A stretch of 64,000 nucleotides of DNA, taken from the NCBI RefSeq assembly GCF_030161115.1, contig NZ_BSPQ01000005.1, positions 310,001-374,000 of the forward strand, given 5' to 3'. Both the position numbers and the translations under genes were made by a program. Positions 30,409-40,483 of the stretch are shown here, piece by piece. Below the pieces are notes generated by a model, which searched no databases, was not told the origin of the DNA, and saw nothing but the letters and a program-made list of their open reading frames with translations. This stretch comes from Psychromonas marina. Lineage in GTDB: Bacteria; Pseudomonadota; Gammaproteobacteria; Enterobacterales; Psychromonadaceae. Numbering within the stretch: position 1 is the stretch's first letter; every line of letters starts with the position of its first letter.

Positions 30409-32145
30409 TTAATCCGATGGCTGAGCGGTGGATTGTGCTTTACTAATCGTTTGTGCCGCTTGTGATGCGGGTTGCTTATCAATATTAGCCAGTTGTTTAT
30501 CTTTTGGATAGAGGTAGCGAGCATAGTCGAGTAGCTGCTGTGCTTTTTCTATTTGGTTATTGTGCTTATATGCGAGGTATAGGATCACATAAAAGAATGA
30601 CTTTGGTGTTTTTTCTAGCGCTTTTTCTGTCCAATTAATAACTTCTTCAAGCTCTTGTTGATTATTGGTTTGCACTGCAATCGCTAAGCGGAAATGACTG
30701 AGATGAAAATCAAACCTATCTTGAAATACCAGAGGATTAACAATATCCATTAATAACTTAATATCAGGGTTTTTAGTGCGCTCGTAGGTCGTTATTTTAG
30801 AGATCGTATAAAGATTAGAAACCATAAAAATAGTGGTAATGAAAGGAATCAATAACGCGAATATGCGTAACGCAAAAGTGAGGCGAAATGTTTGTGCTTG
30901 TAATGGCTCCGATTCACTATTGATGTAATAAACTAGTACGATTAAGACTAACCAGTGCAGTGCGGAATGGTATAACGGGTATTCGGTTTGTATATGTAAC
31001 GCAATTGGTGCGATTAATGCCAATAACGCCAATGCATGGTTTAGTTTTAAGGCTTTTAACATAGTTAAGAAGCTAATGATTAAAAAGAATATAGCGAGTA
31101 GTGGGACAATGCCGCCTTCAACTAGCCAAAAAAGCGTATCGTTATGAGGGTGGGTTAAGTACTGATTAGTGGCCGGAGACTCTTCTTTTTCAACTTTTTT
31201 TGAATAAGTAAGCAGATAATTTTTCTCAAAGCTACCGTACCCATAGCCGAGTAGTGGGTGTGATTTTATCATGCTCCATGTGTGCACAACCATTGTTACT
31301 CTGGCTATGTTGCTTTGTTCAAAGTTGTTATTTCGAGCTTCAAGTGCTCCGTCCTTTAATGAAGCAACTCCAATAGCGACTAATAGGGTTAAAATAAACA
31401 CCATAAAGCGTTTTTTATTTTGTGCCCATGCCCAAGGAGTGAGTAGAACTAAAGCAATAATTAAGCCTAAATATCCCGTCCTTGATACTGTTACTGTGAG
31501 TACCCACATATTCAATAGTACTGTTAATAGCAAGAAAACTTGTGTTCTTTTACACGCTATTTTTTGTAGTAAATAGCCTGCTAAAATAAGTGTGGTTGCC
31601 ATGAAAGAGGCGAGTACATTAGGTTGTTGGAATATCCCATAGGGGCGACCATAACCTACATTGTAACCAAAAATATTGTTGGCTGGTAACAGGTAGTCTT
31701 GCATCAGGCTGTAACAAGCTTGTAGGAAGCCCGCTAGCACAATCAGTAACAACAGACGCTGCACAAACGTAGCGCTAAAACGCATTTGTTGTAGGCTAAC
31801 AAACAGTAAGAATCCAGCAAATAAGCCCATTAAACGGGTATAGCTTTGTTCAGCTAAAACATTGTTGGGGTAAAAAACAGGAATGAAAAATAGGATGCAA
31901 GCGATTAAAAAAACAATGGTCAATCGAGAATAGAATATTTTTTTAGCTTCAGTTATTTTCCATAAACCTAAACCGATCAAGATAGAGAAGAATATCCATA
32001 CAACGTTGTTCTGCGCTAATTCTAAACCACTGCCTCCTTGGTTATGCTGAAAGTAGTGTGCCCCTAACCCCATTAAAAGTGCAAAGGTGATTAAAAAAGC
32101 GCGGTTTAGCTTTTGTTGAATATCCATTCTAATTTTTAATTCCAT
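30409..32145 (-). CDS. pglL: O-antigen ligase / PglL-type O-oligosaccharyltransferase
   Basis: Polytopic membrane protein with about ten to twelve helices and a large periplasmic loop containing the Wzy_C motif: NIARVTMVVHTWSMIKSHPL, GYGYGSFE, and HPHNDTLFWLVEGGIV. A cytoplasmic or periplasmic C-terminal TPR-like stretch (about 470-550) follows, as in PglL proteins that move lipid-linked oligosaccharide to type IV pilin or other proteins. In Vibrio cholerae a PglL homologue also neighbours uvrA, which supports the call. Alternatives are WaaL ligase or Wzy polymerase, but the C-terminal extension and context favour PglL. Gene starts 50 bp after uvrA, with a hairpin (32151-32181) in between. 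An internal ATG at 32127 could be the real start. Confidence 0.75.
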   Translation of the reverse strand: MELKIRMDIQQKLNRAFLITFALLMGLGAHYFQHNQGGSGLELAQNNVVWIFFSILIGLGLWKITEAKKIFYSRLTIVFLIACILFFIPVFYPNNVLAEQSYTRLMGLFAGFLLFVSLQQMRFSATFVQRLLLLIVLAGFLQACYSLMQDYLLPANNIFGYNVGYGRPYGIFQQPNVLASFMATTLILAGYLLQKIACKRTQVFLLLTVLLNMWVLTVTVSRTGYLGLIIALVLLTPWAWAQNKKRFMVFILTLLVAIGVASLKDGALEARNNNFEQSNIARVTMVVHTWSMIKSHPLLGYGYGSFEKNYLLTYSKKVEKEESPATNQYLTHPHNDTLFWLVEGGIVPLLAIFFLIISFLTMLKALKLNHALALLALIAPIALHIQTEYPLYHSALHWLVLIVLVYYINSESEPLQAQTFRLTFALRIFALLIPFITTIFMVSNLYTISKITTYERTKNPDIKLLMDIVNPLVFQDRFDFHLSHFRLAIAVQTNNQQELEEVINWTEKALEKTPKSFFYVILYLAYKHNNQIEKAQQLLDYARYLYPKDKQLANIDKQPASQAAQTISKAQSTAQPSD

Positions 32146-32150
32146 TTTAT

Positions 32151-32181
32151 ATCGTCAGGGAGGTATCTGCTCTCTGACGAT
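32151..32181 (-). terminator. Hairpin between uvrA and the PglL-like gene
   Basis: ATCGTCAG / CTGACGAT (8-bp perfect stem) with a further GAG/CTC step in the loop. No T-run follows on the minus strand, so transcription probably reads partly through into the downstream gene. Confidence 0.45.
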
Positions 32182-32194
32182 TGTTGTTATATTT

Positions 32195-35026
32195 TTATTT
32201 TGCTTTCGCTAACATTGGTTTTAGGAACTGGCCCGTATAGCTGCCTTTTACTTTTACCACTTCTTCTGGTCGACCGGTTGCGATTATCTCACCACCTCCG
32301 TTGCCACCCTCTGGACCTAGGTCAACAATCCAGTCCGCGGTTTTAATCACGTCTAAATTGTGTTCAATGATAACGATAGTATTTCCGTGGTCGCGCAGAG
32401 TATGAATGACTTTAAGTAACTGAGCAATATCATGAAAGTGTAAACCTGTTGTTGGCTCATCAAGAATATACAGGGTTTTACCTGTATCACGTTTTGATAA
32501 TTCTTTTGCTAGCTTAACACGTTGCGCTTCACCACCAGAAAGGGTCGTTGCAGCTTGTCCAAGACGAATATAGGAGAGTCCTACATCCATTAAGGTTTTT
32601 AACTTGCGTGCAATAGACGGTACCACTTCAAAAAACTTAAACGCATCTTCTACGGTCATATCCAATGTTTCATGGATATTTTTACCTTTGTATTTTACCG
32701 AGAGGGTCTCACGGTTATAGCGCTGCCCTTTACAGGTATCACAGGGAACATAAACGTCGGGTAGGAAGTGCATCTCCACTTTTATCACGCCATCACCCTG
32801 ACAGGCTTCACAGCGTCCCCCTTTAACATTAAAACTAAATCGTCCTGGTTTATAACCGCGTGCTCGTGATTCTGGCGTTGCTGCAAACAGTTCACGGATC
32901 GGCGTGAAAATACCGGTGTAGGTCGCTGGATTAGACCTAGGTGTACGACCAATCGGGCTTTGATTGATATCAACCACTTTATCAAGATGCGATAAACCAC
33001 TCATCTTTTTGTAGGGTGAAGCGGTATTGGTGGTCGCTTTATTGAGTTTCGTTTGTGCCAATGGAAATAACGTATCGTTAATCAGTGTTGATTTACCTGA
33101 ACCAGACACGCCAGTAACACAGGTAAGCACGCCGATTGGTATCTCTAGGGTCACTGCTTTTAAATTGTTGCCCGTGGCTTCTTCGAGTTTCAACCATTTG
33201 TCGGTCAGTTTAGTGCGCTCAGCGGGGATTTCAATTGCTTTACGTCCACTTAAGTAATCTGCCGTCAGTGAGTTTTTGGCTTTAAGGATTTTTTTGTAGT
33301 TACCTTGAGCAATCACCTCTCCACCATGAATGCCCGCACCAGGGCCGATATCAATAATATGATCAGCTTGTCGGATCGCGTCTTCATCGTGTTCAACCAC
33401 AATCACGGTATTACCTAAATCACGCAGGTGAGTTAAGGTTTTAAGTAAGCGCTCATTATCGCGCTGATGCAAACCAATTGAAGGTTCATCAAGTACATAC
33501 ATGACCCCCATTAACCCCGCTCCGATTTGGCTCGCTAAACGAATACGCTGTGCTTCACCGCCAGAAAGGGTTTCTGCACTGCGCTCTAAACTGAGGTAGT
33601 TAAGTCCGACATTTACTAAAAAGCTTAATCTTTCTAAGATCTCTTTTAATATTTTTTCTGCGATTTGGGCTTTTTGCCCTTCAAGTTTTATATTCTTGAA
33701 AAATGTTTCTGCTTCAGCAATTGAGAGTTGAGATATATGCGGCATGTTTACATCGTTAACAAAAACGTGACGTGACGATTGCTTCAGACGTGAACCATGG
33801 CAGCTAGTACAAGGCTGGCGGTTCATATATTTTTCAAGGTATTCGCGCATTGCGCTTGAGTCCGTCTCTTTGTAGCGACGGGCACGATTAGGAATAACCC
33901 CTTCAAAGGCATGTGAACGGGTCATGCTATCGCCGCGATCATTAAAATAGACAAAGGAGATCTTTTCGTTACCACTACCTTGAAGCACTAGTTTTTGATG
34001 CTTTTTACTGAGTTCTGAAAAAGGGGTGAAAACAGAGAAGCCATAATGGTCTGCGACTGCGCTTAATAGTTGGAAGTAATAGTTTGATTTAGCACTCCAA
34101 CCTGCAATTGCACCATCGGCAAGGCAAAGTCTTTTATCTGTCACTGCAAGCTTCGGGTCAAAGTATTGTTCTATGCCTAAACCATCACAGGTTTCGCAGG
34201 CACCCGCTGGGTTATTAAACGAGAAGATACGTGGCTCTAATTCACTTATGCTGTAACCACACTGAGGGCAGGCGAAATTAGCTGAGAATTGCTGCTCTGG
34301 TTGGCTATCACCATCCATAAACGCAACAATAGCAGTGCCGTTACTTAAATTAAGCGTTGTTTCTACCGACTCGGCTAAACGCTGCTTAAGATCATCACGT
34401 ACTTTAAAACGATCGACGACGACTTCAATAGTGTGTTTTTTATGTAATTCTAATGTAGGTGGATCGCTAAGATCGCAAATGTCCCCATCGATTCTAGCGC
34501 GTAAAAAACCTTGTGCGGCAAGGCTTTCAAAGGTTTTAACGTGTTCACCTTTACGCTCTTTGACAATTGGTGCTAGCAGCATCATTTTGCTGCCTTCAGG
34601 GTTTTCTAGAATCGCATCAACCATCTGGCTGACAGTTTGAGCGTTAAGAGTGATATCGTGTGTTGGACAGCGGGGATCACCAATACGTGCGAATAATAAA
34701 CGCAGGTAATCGTATATTTCAGTGATCGTACCAACGGTTGAACGTGGATTATGCGATGTCGACTTTTGTTCGATTGAGATAGCGGGTGATAACCCTTCAA
34801 TATGTTCTACATCGGGTTTTTCCATCAGTGATAAAAATTGACGAGCATAAGCGGAAAGTGATTCAACATAACGTCGCTGACCCTCTGCATAAAGTGTATC
34901 AAAGGCAAGTGAAGACTTACCTGAGCCAGAAAGCCCGGTGATAACGACCAACTTATCCCTTGGAATGGTTAGATCGATATTTTTCAGGTTGTGCGTTTTT
35001 GCACCACGAATTTCAATATTGTCCAT
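32195..35026 (-). CDS. uvrA: Excinuclease ABC subunit A
   Basis: DNA-damage recognition ATPase of nucleotide excision repair. Two ABC domains are complete: [14 protein letters not shown] and [13 protein letters not shown]alker A motifs, two SGGEAQR signatures ([14 protein letters not shown] and [14 protein letters not shown]), and zinc modules with CPQCGYS..CETCDG and [14 protein letters not shown]. 943 residues from ATG at 35026, which has AGGTG six bases upstream; a GTG at 35035 would add three residues. A LexA-like box lies 18-35 bp before the start. In E. coli uvrA is SOS-induced. Confidence 0.97.
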   Translation of the reverse strand: MDNIEIRGAKTHNLKNIDLTIPRDKLVVITGLSGSGKSSLAFDTLYAEGQRRYVESLSAYARQFLSLMEKPDVEHIEGLSPAISIEQKSTSHNPRSTVGTITEIYDYLRLLFARIGDPRCPTHDITLNAQTVSQMVDAILENPEGSKMMLLAPIVKERKGEHVKTFESLAAQGFLRARIDGDICDLSDPPTLELHKKHTIEVVVDRFKVRDDLKQRLAESVETTLNLSNGTAIVAFMDGDSQPEQQFSANFACPQCGYSISELEPRIFSFNNPAGACETCDGLGIEQYFDPKLAVTDKRLCLADGAIAGWSAKSNYYFQLLSAVADHYGFSVFTPFSELSKKHQKLVLQGSGNEKISFVYFNDRGDSMTRSHAFEGVIPNRARRYKETDSSAMREYLEKYMNRQPCTSCHGSRLKQSSRHVFVNDVNMPHISQLSIAEAETFFKNIKLEGQKAQIAEKILKEILERLSFLVNVGLNYLSLERSAETLSGGEAQRIRLASQIGAGLMGVMYVLDEPSIGLHQRDNERLLKTLTHLRDLGNTVIVVEHDEDAIRQADHIIDIGPGAGIHGGEVIAQGNYKKILKAKNSLTADYLSGRKAIEIPAERTKLTDKWLKLEEATGNNLKAVTLEIPIGVLTCVTGVSGSGKSTLINDTLFPLAQTKLNKATTNTASPYKKMSGLSHLDKVVDINQSPIGRTPRSNPATYTGIFTPIRELFAATPESRARGYKPGRFSFNVKGGRCEACQGDGVIKVEMHFLPDVYVPCDTCKGQRYNRETLSVKYKGKNIHETLDMTVEDAFKFFEVVPSIARKLKTLMDVGLSYIRLGQAATTLSGGEAQRVKLAKELSKRDTGKTLYILDEPTTGLHFHDIAQLLKVIHTLRDHGNTIVIIEHNLDVIKTADWIVDLGPEGGNGGGEIIATGRPEEVVKVKGSYTGQFLKPMLAKAK

Positions 35027-35042
35027 TTTTATCACCTAATAA

Positions 35043-35061
35043 CACTGTTAATTAAACCAGT
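35043..35061 (-). promoter_or_regulatory. Candidate LexA (SOS) box upstream of uvrA
   Basis: CTGTTAATTAAACCAG (35045-35060) fits CTGT-N8-ACAG with one mismatch and has flanking A/T extending the palindrome (ACTG...CAGT). It is close to the uvrA start where an SOS box is expected from E. coli. The assignment rests on motif resemblance only. Confidence 0.5.
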
Positions 35062-35290
35062 ATACATGAATAGAAAGGCTCTGCTCAATGTCTCTTTCTA
35101 TGCAGATACGAGAGGTAAGATTTTCTTTTTAGAGCAAAATAATAGGTAACTACGAGTGAACTAACCAATTAGTGCACTATCATGGGCTATTATTTTAAAA
35201 TGACTGCCTACTTATTAGAAGTCACGGATATTTTTCTGTATGAATAGTACAGGATAATTATTAATGGGAAGTTAAATTAAGGAATAAGTA

Positions 35291-35839
35291 ATGGCAGATC
35301 CTAATACTAAAGAGATCCTGGATAATATTGATAAAGCAACGATCCTTACCTATCGCCTGGGCATGGTGATTACTGGGCTAGCACTGTTCTGCATAGCACT
35401 GCAGCAAATTTTCTATCCATTGTGGTTTAAACAAATACTAATCTTGCTGGCATTTGGTAGTTTGTTGCAGGCAAGTTCGTTACATATTTATGATAAACGG
35501 ATACGTTGGTTTTTAGTTAATGCGACCTGGATTGGTTGTTGGTTAGTCGCAGTGAGTTTTGTTACAACGGGATTGTGGGTTGCCTATTTAAGCTTTGGTG
35601 CGCTGATCGTTACCCTATCAGGTCTTGCTTATAAAGAGAGCTTTTGTTTTTCTTTAACGCTGCTCAAAAGTACACCACCCTTGCTTGTTGCATCATGGCT
35701 TTTGGTTGTTTTGTCTTTTAATGATTGGGCTGCCTGCGCATTAGTGCTAGCATCATTATTATATTTATATATGGCTTGGCGAAAAATAAATATGCCACTG
35801 CATTTTGATTTAGGTGACCGCAGTAAATACCAAATTTAA
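35291..35839 (+). CDS. DUF2301-type membrane protein of unknown function
   Basis: About six hydrophobic segments in 182 residues. The polar N-terminus (MADPNTKEILDNIDKATILTYRLG) and the terminal HFDLGDRSKYQI resemble a family of small gammaproteobacterial and cyanobacterial membrane proteins (DUF2301); the recognition is tentative. No enzymatic motif can be seen. An AAGGAATAAGTA site precedes ATG. It stands alone between divergent uvrA and convergent neighbour, so context gives no role. Confidence 0.6.
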   Translation: MADPNTKEILDNIDKATILTYRLGMVITGLALFCIALQQIFYPLWFKQILILLAFGSLLQASSLHIYDKRIRWFLVNATWIGCWLVAVSFVTTGLWVAYLSFGALIVTLSGLAYKESFCFSLTLLKSTPPLLVASWLLVVLSFNDWAACALVLASLLYLYMAWRKINMPLHFDLGDRSKYQI

Positions 35840-35942
35840 GTTTATTATTGGAAGTGAATGTTTACTGTGTGAAACACGAAAGTAAACTATTTCACTTTCC
35901 AAATAATACACTAAGTCACCGCTGAGATATTTAAAATAGGGG

Positions 35943-36269
35943 TTAAGCTATTTTTAGTACCGCATTTTTCCCGCCATCTGTCATGCCATTATCAACATAA
36001 TCATCAGCACCCATTGGCAGTAGCATCATCTGTTGCTTATCTGCATCAATGACTTGAAAGGTGTATTGAAAACTCTCAATTTTATTGGTTGGTACATTAA
36101 AGACAGTTTTAAATTTACCGCTTTTAAGCTTTGTAAACTCAATCGCTTGCCAATTATTATGCTCTGAAAGTAGCGTTATAGTGTCTGCATTTGGTGCATC
36201 TTTCTTTTCAATTTCGAAAGTAATTTTAACTTCAGGTTTAGATTTTAAGTATTGCTTTTTAATGGTCAT
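35943..36269 (-). CDS. Small protein with isoamylase N-terminal (CBM48/early-set) domain
   Basis: 108 residues forming one immunoglobulin-like beta-sandwich: KPEVKITFEIEK, ITLLSEHNNWQAIEFTKL, GKFKTVFNVP and FQYTFQVIDADK. This is the early-set fold seen at the N-terminus of glycogen-branching and isoamylase enzymes, here as a free-standing domain. The N-terminal half lacks a signal peptide, so it is probably cytoplasmic. Stand-alone copies occur in many marine gammaproteobacteria, function not established. No glycogen genes are nearby. Confidence 0.75.
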   Translation of the reverse strand: MTIKKQYLKSKPEVKITFEIEKKDAPNADTITLLSEHNNWQAIEFTKLKSGKFKTVFNVPTNKIESFQYTFQVIDADKQQMMLLPMGADDYVDNGMTDGGKNAVLKIA

Positions 36270-36354
36270 AATTATTAACTCACAAAGTTATAAAGGGTAC
36301 TTATAATTTACTGGAACTAACGGTTGATTTCTAGCCGTTTTTGATTTTTTTACA

Positions 36355-37023
36355 TTAGATTTCAAATTGTTGGTTGATAATCGATTGCGTAAATGCTTTT
36401 TTAAGATAAAACCCACGCGGGCGTACTTTGATTATCTCGCCATCTTCGCCATAGGCTTCGGTTAATATACTGCCATTAGCAGCCTTGGGGCGGAGTTGTA
36501 ATACCTCGCCATCTCGTGCGCTGATCGACTCGATCTTTCCGAGTGCTATCTTCTCCATTAACTCTTGCCAATCACTCTTTAAAAGGTGTGTTTGGTACTC
36601 TGAAGCTGACCATAAAAAGCCACTACCAACAATGCGTTCAGGCAGCGGTACGGAACGTTCACCCTGCACGGGGACCCATAATACTTGGCTCAACTTATTG
36701 CAGATATTGCTGTTTTCCCAAGTTAACCCGGTGGTATTAAAAATAGGTGTTGAACAAACAAAAGTGGTTTCTAATACTTTACCAAATTGGTCAATGGGAA
36801 TTGTTTTCAGCTCAATACCGAGGTGTTTAAAGTCTTGTTCTGGCTTGCTACCTGCTGTTGCACCTAAATGCCATTCAATCAGCTGACCTACCCAACCTTT
36901 GTTAGTGCGCAGATCTTTTGCCATCTTAATGCCTGCTAAATCAGCAAGCTCTCTTAATGAGTGGCCTGCAATGTTTTCACAAAGTGTTAATAACTCTGCA
37001 GTGGATTTTGGGGGTGGAATCAT
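36355..37023 (-). CDS. mutH: DNA mismatch repair endonuclease MutH
   Basis: Nicks the unmethylated strand at hemimethylated GATC during mismatch repair. The catalytic triad sits in PEQDFKHLGIELKTIP (Asp, Glu, Lys), with GWVGQLIEWHLGA before it and the C-terminal RPRGFYLKKAF after it. Presence of MutH implies Dam-directed repair, so the host should have Dam and SeqA. I selected ATG 37023, with GAGAG upstream; an ATG at 37035 lies only 12 bases before. 222 residues (E. coli 229). It is divergent from rppH, as in E. coli's mutH-rppH order. Confidence 0.95.
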   Translation of the reverse strand: MIPPPKSTAELLTLCENIAGHSLRELADLAGIKMAKDLRTNKGWVGQLIEWHLGATAGSKPEQDFKHLGIELKTIPIDQFGKVLETTFVCSTPIFNTTGLTWENSNICNKLSQVLWVPVQGERSVPLPERIVGSGFLWSASEYQTHLLKSDWQELMEKIALGKIESISARDGEVLQLRPKAANGSILTEAYGEDGEIIKVRPRGFYLKKAFTQSIINQQFEI

Positions 37024-37113
37024 TGTTTCTCTCATGTCTACAACATTACTGTTATTAAAGTGACAGTCGTTAATTAATGTTATTCATCTCTTTATCAAGG
37101 AGCTTACACAGAG

Positions 37114-37464
37114 TTATCCACTTTTTGTGTGGGTAACTCTTGATCATTAAGATGTTCTATTACAGTTGTGCTTTTAATTCGAATATTTTTCAAAAAAATG
37201 AGATCTTTGTCGTATTTTACAGCAAAAGTTCATATTGTGAATGGAAGTGGTTGTTTTTTGACCTTGCAAGATATTCACATTGCAATGTGAATTATTACTA
37301 CTGTTTTTAAATACAGATACTTAAAATTGAAAGAATGCAATAAACAGTAACGTATTGATAAAAAAAGAATTTAAGGTAAAAAAACAAAATAAACAAAGAT
37401 CTTGCATATTCATTAAAAGATCTTTCCATAGGACAGAAGATCATTATGCACAAACTTATACACA
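37114..37464. promoter_or_regulatory. DnaA-box and GATC cluster between mutH and rppH
   Basis: Two perfect TTATNCACA boxes lie three bases apart (TTATGCACA 37444-37452; TTATACACA 37456-37464). Single-mismatch boxes occur at 37114-37122, 37128-37136 (minus strand), 37271-37279 and 37286-37294 (minus strand). Five GATC sites fall within about 300 bp (near 37142, 37202, 37399, 37420 and 37439), and the region is very AT-rich. This looks like a DnaA-binding or titration region rather than the true origin, since mnmG/dnaA genes are absent. Confidence 0.5.
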
Positions 37465-37504
37465 GTTTTCGTGGATATGTATCACTTTCTTGCATATCAA
37501 TTTG

Positions 37505-37537
37505 ATGGGGCAGGGTTTCTGTGAAAGAATGCCCCAT
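37505..37537 (+). terminator. Strong hairpin upstream of rppH
   Basis: ATGGGGCA and TGCCCCAT form an 8-bp perfect stem with an inner TTTC/GAAA pairing, followed by an AT-rich stretch (ATTATTTTAATTT) but not a clean T-run. No upstream gene on this strand requires a terminator, so it may be part of the rppH leader or the end of an unannotated small RNA. Confidence 0.4.
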
Positions 37538-37608
37538 TATTTTAATTTAGAACCTTACCTAATAAGAAGAACAAAAAGGTAATGGTCTAATCTTTAAAGG
37601 TGTTTTTA

Positions 37609-38151
37609 GTGATAGATACTGACGGCTATCGTCCCAATGTAGGTATCATCATCTGTAATAAAAATGGTCAAGTTTTATGGGCGAAACGATACGGACAGCA
37701 TTCATGGCAATTTCCTCAAGGGGGAATTAAAGAGGGTGAAACGCCTGAACAGGCGATGTATCGAGAGTTATATGAAGAAGTTGGTCTGAAACCTGAAGAT
37801 GTTAAGTTGTTAGCAAGTACACGTTCTTGGTTGCGTTATAAGCTACCAAAACGTTTAGTTCGCTGGGATTCTCCAGAGCCGGTGTGTATCGGTCAGAAAC
37901 AACGCTGGTTTTTATTACAATTGATAAGTGATGATAAGCAAATTGAGTTTGAGGCTTGTGGTCACCCGGAATTTGATGATTGGCGCTGGGTAACTTACTG
38001 GTACCCCGTTCGTCAAGTTGTGTCATTTAAGCGTGAGGTTTACCGTAAGGCATTAAAGGAATTCTCAGCGGTTGCATTTTCATTAATGAAGAGTAATAGC
38101 GAGAAAAAAAGAGCTAAACGTCATCGTCGTCCTTATAATAAGGGCAATTAA
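37609..38151 (+). CDS. rppH: RNA pyrophosphohydrolase RppH
   Basis: Removes pyrophosphate from mRNA 5' ends to start decay. The Nudix box [20 protein letters not shown] then VGL is complete. Matches to E. coli RppH are seen throughout, including [24 protein letters not shown] and [10 protein letters not shown] start at GTG 37609 ([12 protein letters not shown]), eight bases after TAAAGG; the GTG at 37600 overlaps that site. 180 residues with a basic tail ([15 protein letters not shown]). ptsP follows 14 bases later. Confidence 0.95.
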   Translation: MIDTDGYRPNVGIIICNKNGQVLWAKRYGQHSWQFPQGGIKEGETPEQAMYRELYEEVGLKPEDVKLLASTRSWLRYKLPKRLVRWDSPEPVCIGQKQRWFLLQLISDDKQIEFEACGHPEFDDWRWVTYWYPVRQVVSFKREVYRKALKEFSAVAFSLMKSNSEKKRAKRHRRPYNKGN

Positions 38152-38165
38152 TTCAAGGGGGTTAG

Positions 38166-40439
38166 ATGTTAAGTCAGTTACGTCATATTGTTGAACAAGT
38201 TGGCAGTGCAACCAACTTAGCCATGGCGATGGATACTTTAGTTAAGCAGACTCGATTAGTCATGGAAGTCGACTGCTGCTCAATCTATATTACTGATGAG
38301 AATGCTCAACAATTAAATTTAATGGCCAGCGAAGGCTTGTTAAGAGAAGGGGGGGAGTTACAACATCTCAAATTTGGTGAAGGTATTGTTGGTTTAATTC
38401 ACCAAAAAGGCGAACCCTTTAATCTCGCTAATATCAGCGAACATCCACATTATAAATTTCTACCTGGCAGCCAAGAAGATAGTTTTAACTCTTTTTTAGG
38501 CACGCCAATTATTCACCAACGCCAGGTTTTAGGGGTGTTGGTTGCACAGCAAAAAACACCACGCCTTTTTAGTGAGCTTGAAGAATCCTTCTTATTTACG
38601 CTCGCGATGCACCTATCTAGCGTCTTGGCTAATTCCGGTTTACGTCTACAGATTGATGAGCACCAGCAACCTAGTCGTTCATTACATATTCAAGGCAGTC
38701 CCGCGAGCTCGGGTATAGCGATTGCACCTGCTCATGTTGTGCGTCCTATTCTTACCCTTGATGAAGTAAAGATAGAGAAAAGTAAATCCTCTATCAAAGA
38801 GATTTTACTGTTTGAGATGATGGTCAAAAAATGCAGTGATGAATTTTCTAACATGGCCATTACTTTAAAAGAGCAACTTTCTAAAGAAGCTTTTGCAATG
38901 TTTGATATATATTCGCATGTATTAAAAGATAACGCTTTTCTAAGCGCCATTCGCCTGCAAATTAATGAACATAAGTTAACTGCGTCAAGCGCGATCAAGG
39001 TTGTGTCGGAGTCCTATATTCGACAGTTTGAAGCGATGACAGACAGTTATTTGAAAGAGCGTGCTAGTGATATTCGCGATGTTGCACAGCGTCTTTTATA
39101 CCATCTCACACAGCAGGTTGATGATAATGTTGAGCTACCGGATAAGCTGATATTGGTTGCCAATGAGGTGACCTTATCGATGCTTGCTAGTATCCCACCT
39201 AAAAACTTACAGGGTATTATCTCGGTACACGGTGGTATTAGTTCGCATGTGGCTATATTAGCTCGTGCGCTGGGTGTACCTGCCGTAATGGGGTTACCAT
39301 TATCGCTCACTAAGCTCAATAATCAGCCACTGATCATCGATGGTTATGCTGGCTCAGTAGTGATGCTGCCAACCCCTGAATTATTACAACATTACCAACA
39401 ACTGCTCAATGAAGAAAATGAGTTAAAAGTACTGGTTTCTTCAGGAGAGCATAAGCAAGCGATAACGCTCGATGGTGAAGAGATAGAGATACTGCTAAAC
39501 ACGGGTCTTAACGCTAACCAGCATGGGGCTGTTGAGGGGCATTTTAACGGTATTGGTCTATACCGTAGTGAGTTGCCTTTCATGCTCACGGATGTATTTC
39601 CTACCGAACTAGAGCAGGTCAACATTTACAAAGCGTTGTTGGAACAATATACCAACGTCTCTGTCACCATGCGTACCCTTGATATTGGCGGCGACAAGCA
39701 ACTGAGTTACTTCCCCATTGTTGAAGAGAATCCATTTCTTGGATGGCGAGGGATCCGTTTAACACTGGATCACCCTGAAATATTTTTAATGCAGATTCGT
39801 GGCATGTTAAGAGCCAATCTTGAAACACAAAACCTGCGTATTTTGTTACCCATGGTAAGTGCCATCGAAGAGGTGGTTGAGGCTAAGTTACTCATTCATC
39901 AAGCATGGAACGAGATAAAATATGAGCTAGAGTTATCTGCAGATGAATTTCCATTACCCCATATTGGGGCAATGATTGAGGTGCCTGCCTCTATTTTTAT
40001 TATTAGGCAGCTTGCTCAGCAACTTGATTTCCTTTCTATTGGCAGTAATGATCTTATTCAATATCTGCTTGCAGTTGATCGTAATAATAGCCGAGTTGCA
40101 TCACTCTACGATAGTTATCACCCTGCAGTACTGCAGTGTTTGAAAATGATCATGGAAAATGCGCGAGCCTATGATATTGAAATTAGTATTTGTGGTGAGT
40201 TAGCGGGCGATCCGATAGGTTCAATGATTCTACTTGGATTGGGTTATAACAAACTGAGTATGAATGCTAATAATATGGGTAAAGTAAAATACTTGATAAA
40301 AAAAGTATCGAAGCATGAATTAGAAGATTGTATTGAACAAGCGTTGCAAGTGAATAGTGGTTTGGAAATACGTACTATTTTTGTTAACTTTTTAGATGAA
40401 AAAGGGCTCGGAGGGTTTATCCGAGCCGGTAAATCATAA
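38166..40439 (+). CDS. ptsP: Nitrogen phosphotransferase enzyme I (EI-Ntr) with GAF domain
   Basis: First enzyme of the nitrogen PTS relay: takes phosphate from PEP and passes it to NPr. A GAF sensory domain (about 1-160, CCSIYITDENAQQLNLMASEG, SFLGTPI) is followed by the EI phosphohistidine domain, with GGISSHVAILARALGVPAVM near residue 357 holding the active His, and the PEP-binding barrel (TLDIGGDKQLSYF; GSNDLIQYLLAVDRNN; ICGELAGDP with the active Cys). 757 residues (E. coli 748). Forms an operon with rppH, as in E. coli. Confidence 0.95.
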   Translation: MLSQLRHIVEQVGSATNLAMAMDTLVKQTRLVMEVDCCSIYITDENAQQLNLMASEGLLREGGELQHLKFGEGIVGLIHQKGEPFNLANISEHPHYKFLPGSQEDSFNSFLGTPIIHQRQVLGVLVAQQKTPRLFSELEESFLFTLAMHLSSVLANSGLRLQIDEHQQPSRSLHIQGSPASSGIAIAPAHVVRPILTLDEVKIEKSKSSIKEILLFEMMVKKCSDEFSNMAITLKEQLSKEAFAMFDIYSHVLKDNAFLSAIRLQINEHKLTASSAIKVVSESYIRQFEAMTDSYLKERASDIRDVAQRLLYHLTQQVDDNVELPDKLILVANEVTLSMLASIPPKNLQGIISVHGGISSHVAILARALGVPAVMGLPLSLTKLNNQPLIIDGYAGSVVMLPTPELLQHYQQLLNEENELKVLVSSGEHKQAITLDGEEIEILLNTGLNANQHGAVEGHFNGIGLYRSELPFMLTDVFPTELEQVNIYKALLEQYTNVSVTMRTLDIGGDKQLSYFPIVEENPFLGWRGIRLTLDHPEIFLMQIRGMLRANLETQNLRILLPMVSAIEEVVEAKLLIHQAWNEIKYELELSADEFPLPHIGAMIEVPASIFIIRQLAQQLDFLSIGSNDLIQYLLAVDRNNSRVASLYDSYHPAVLQCLKMIMENARAYDIEISICGELAGDPIGSMILLGLGYNKLSMNANNMGKVKYLIKKVSKHELEDCIEQALQVNSGLEIRTIFVNFLDEKGLGGFIRAGKS

Positions 40440-40441
40440 AA

Positions 40442-40468
40442 CAGCCATCAGTTCAAAGCTGACGGCTG
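40442..40468. terminator. Hairpin between convergent ptsP and sstT
   Basis: CAGCCATCAG pairs with CTGACGGCTG (one G-T pair), starting three bases after the ptsP stop. It resembles the AGCTGTCAGC repeat family elsewhere in the window and may serve both genes; T follows downstream at 40483-40496 on the plus strand. Confidence 0.55.
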
Positions 40469-40483
40469 AGAGCTGATAACTAT

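Noticed and set aside
37114-37464. Chromosomal origin of replication
   Set aside because: DnaA boxes and GATC sites are present, but flanking genes are mutH and rppH rather than mnmG, mioC or dnaA, and no classical 13-mer set is evident.
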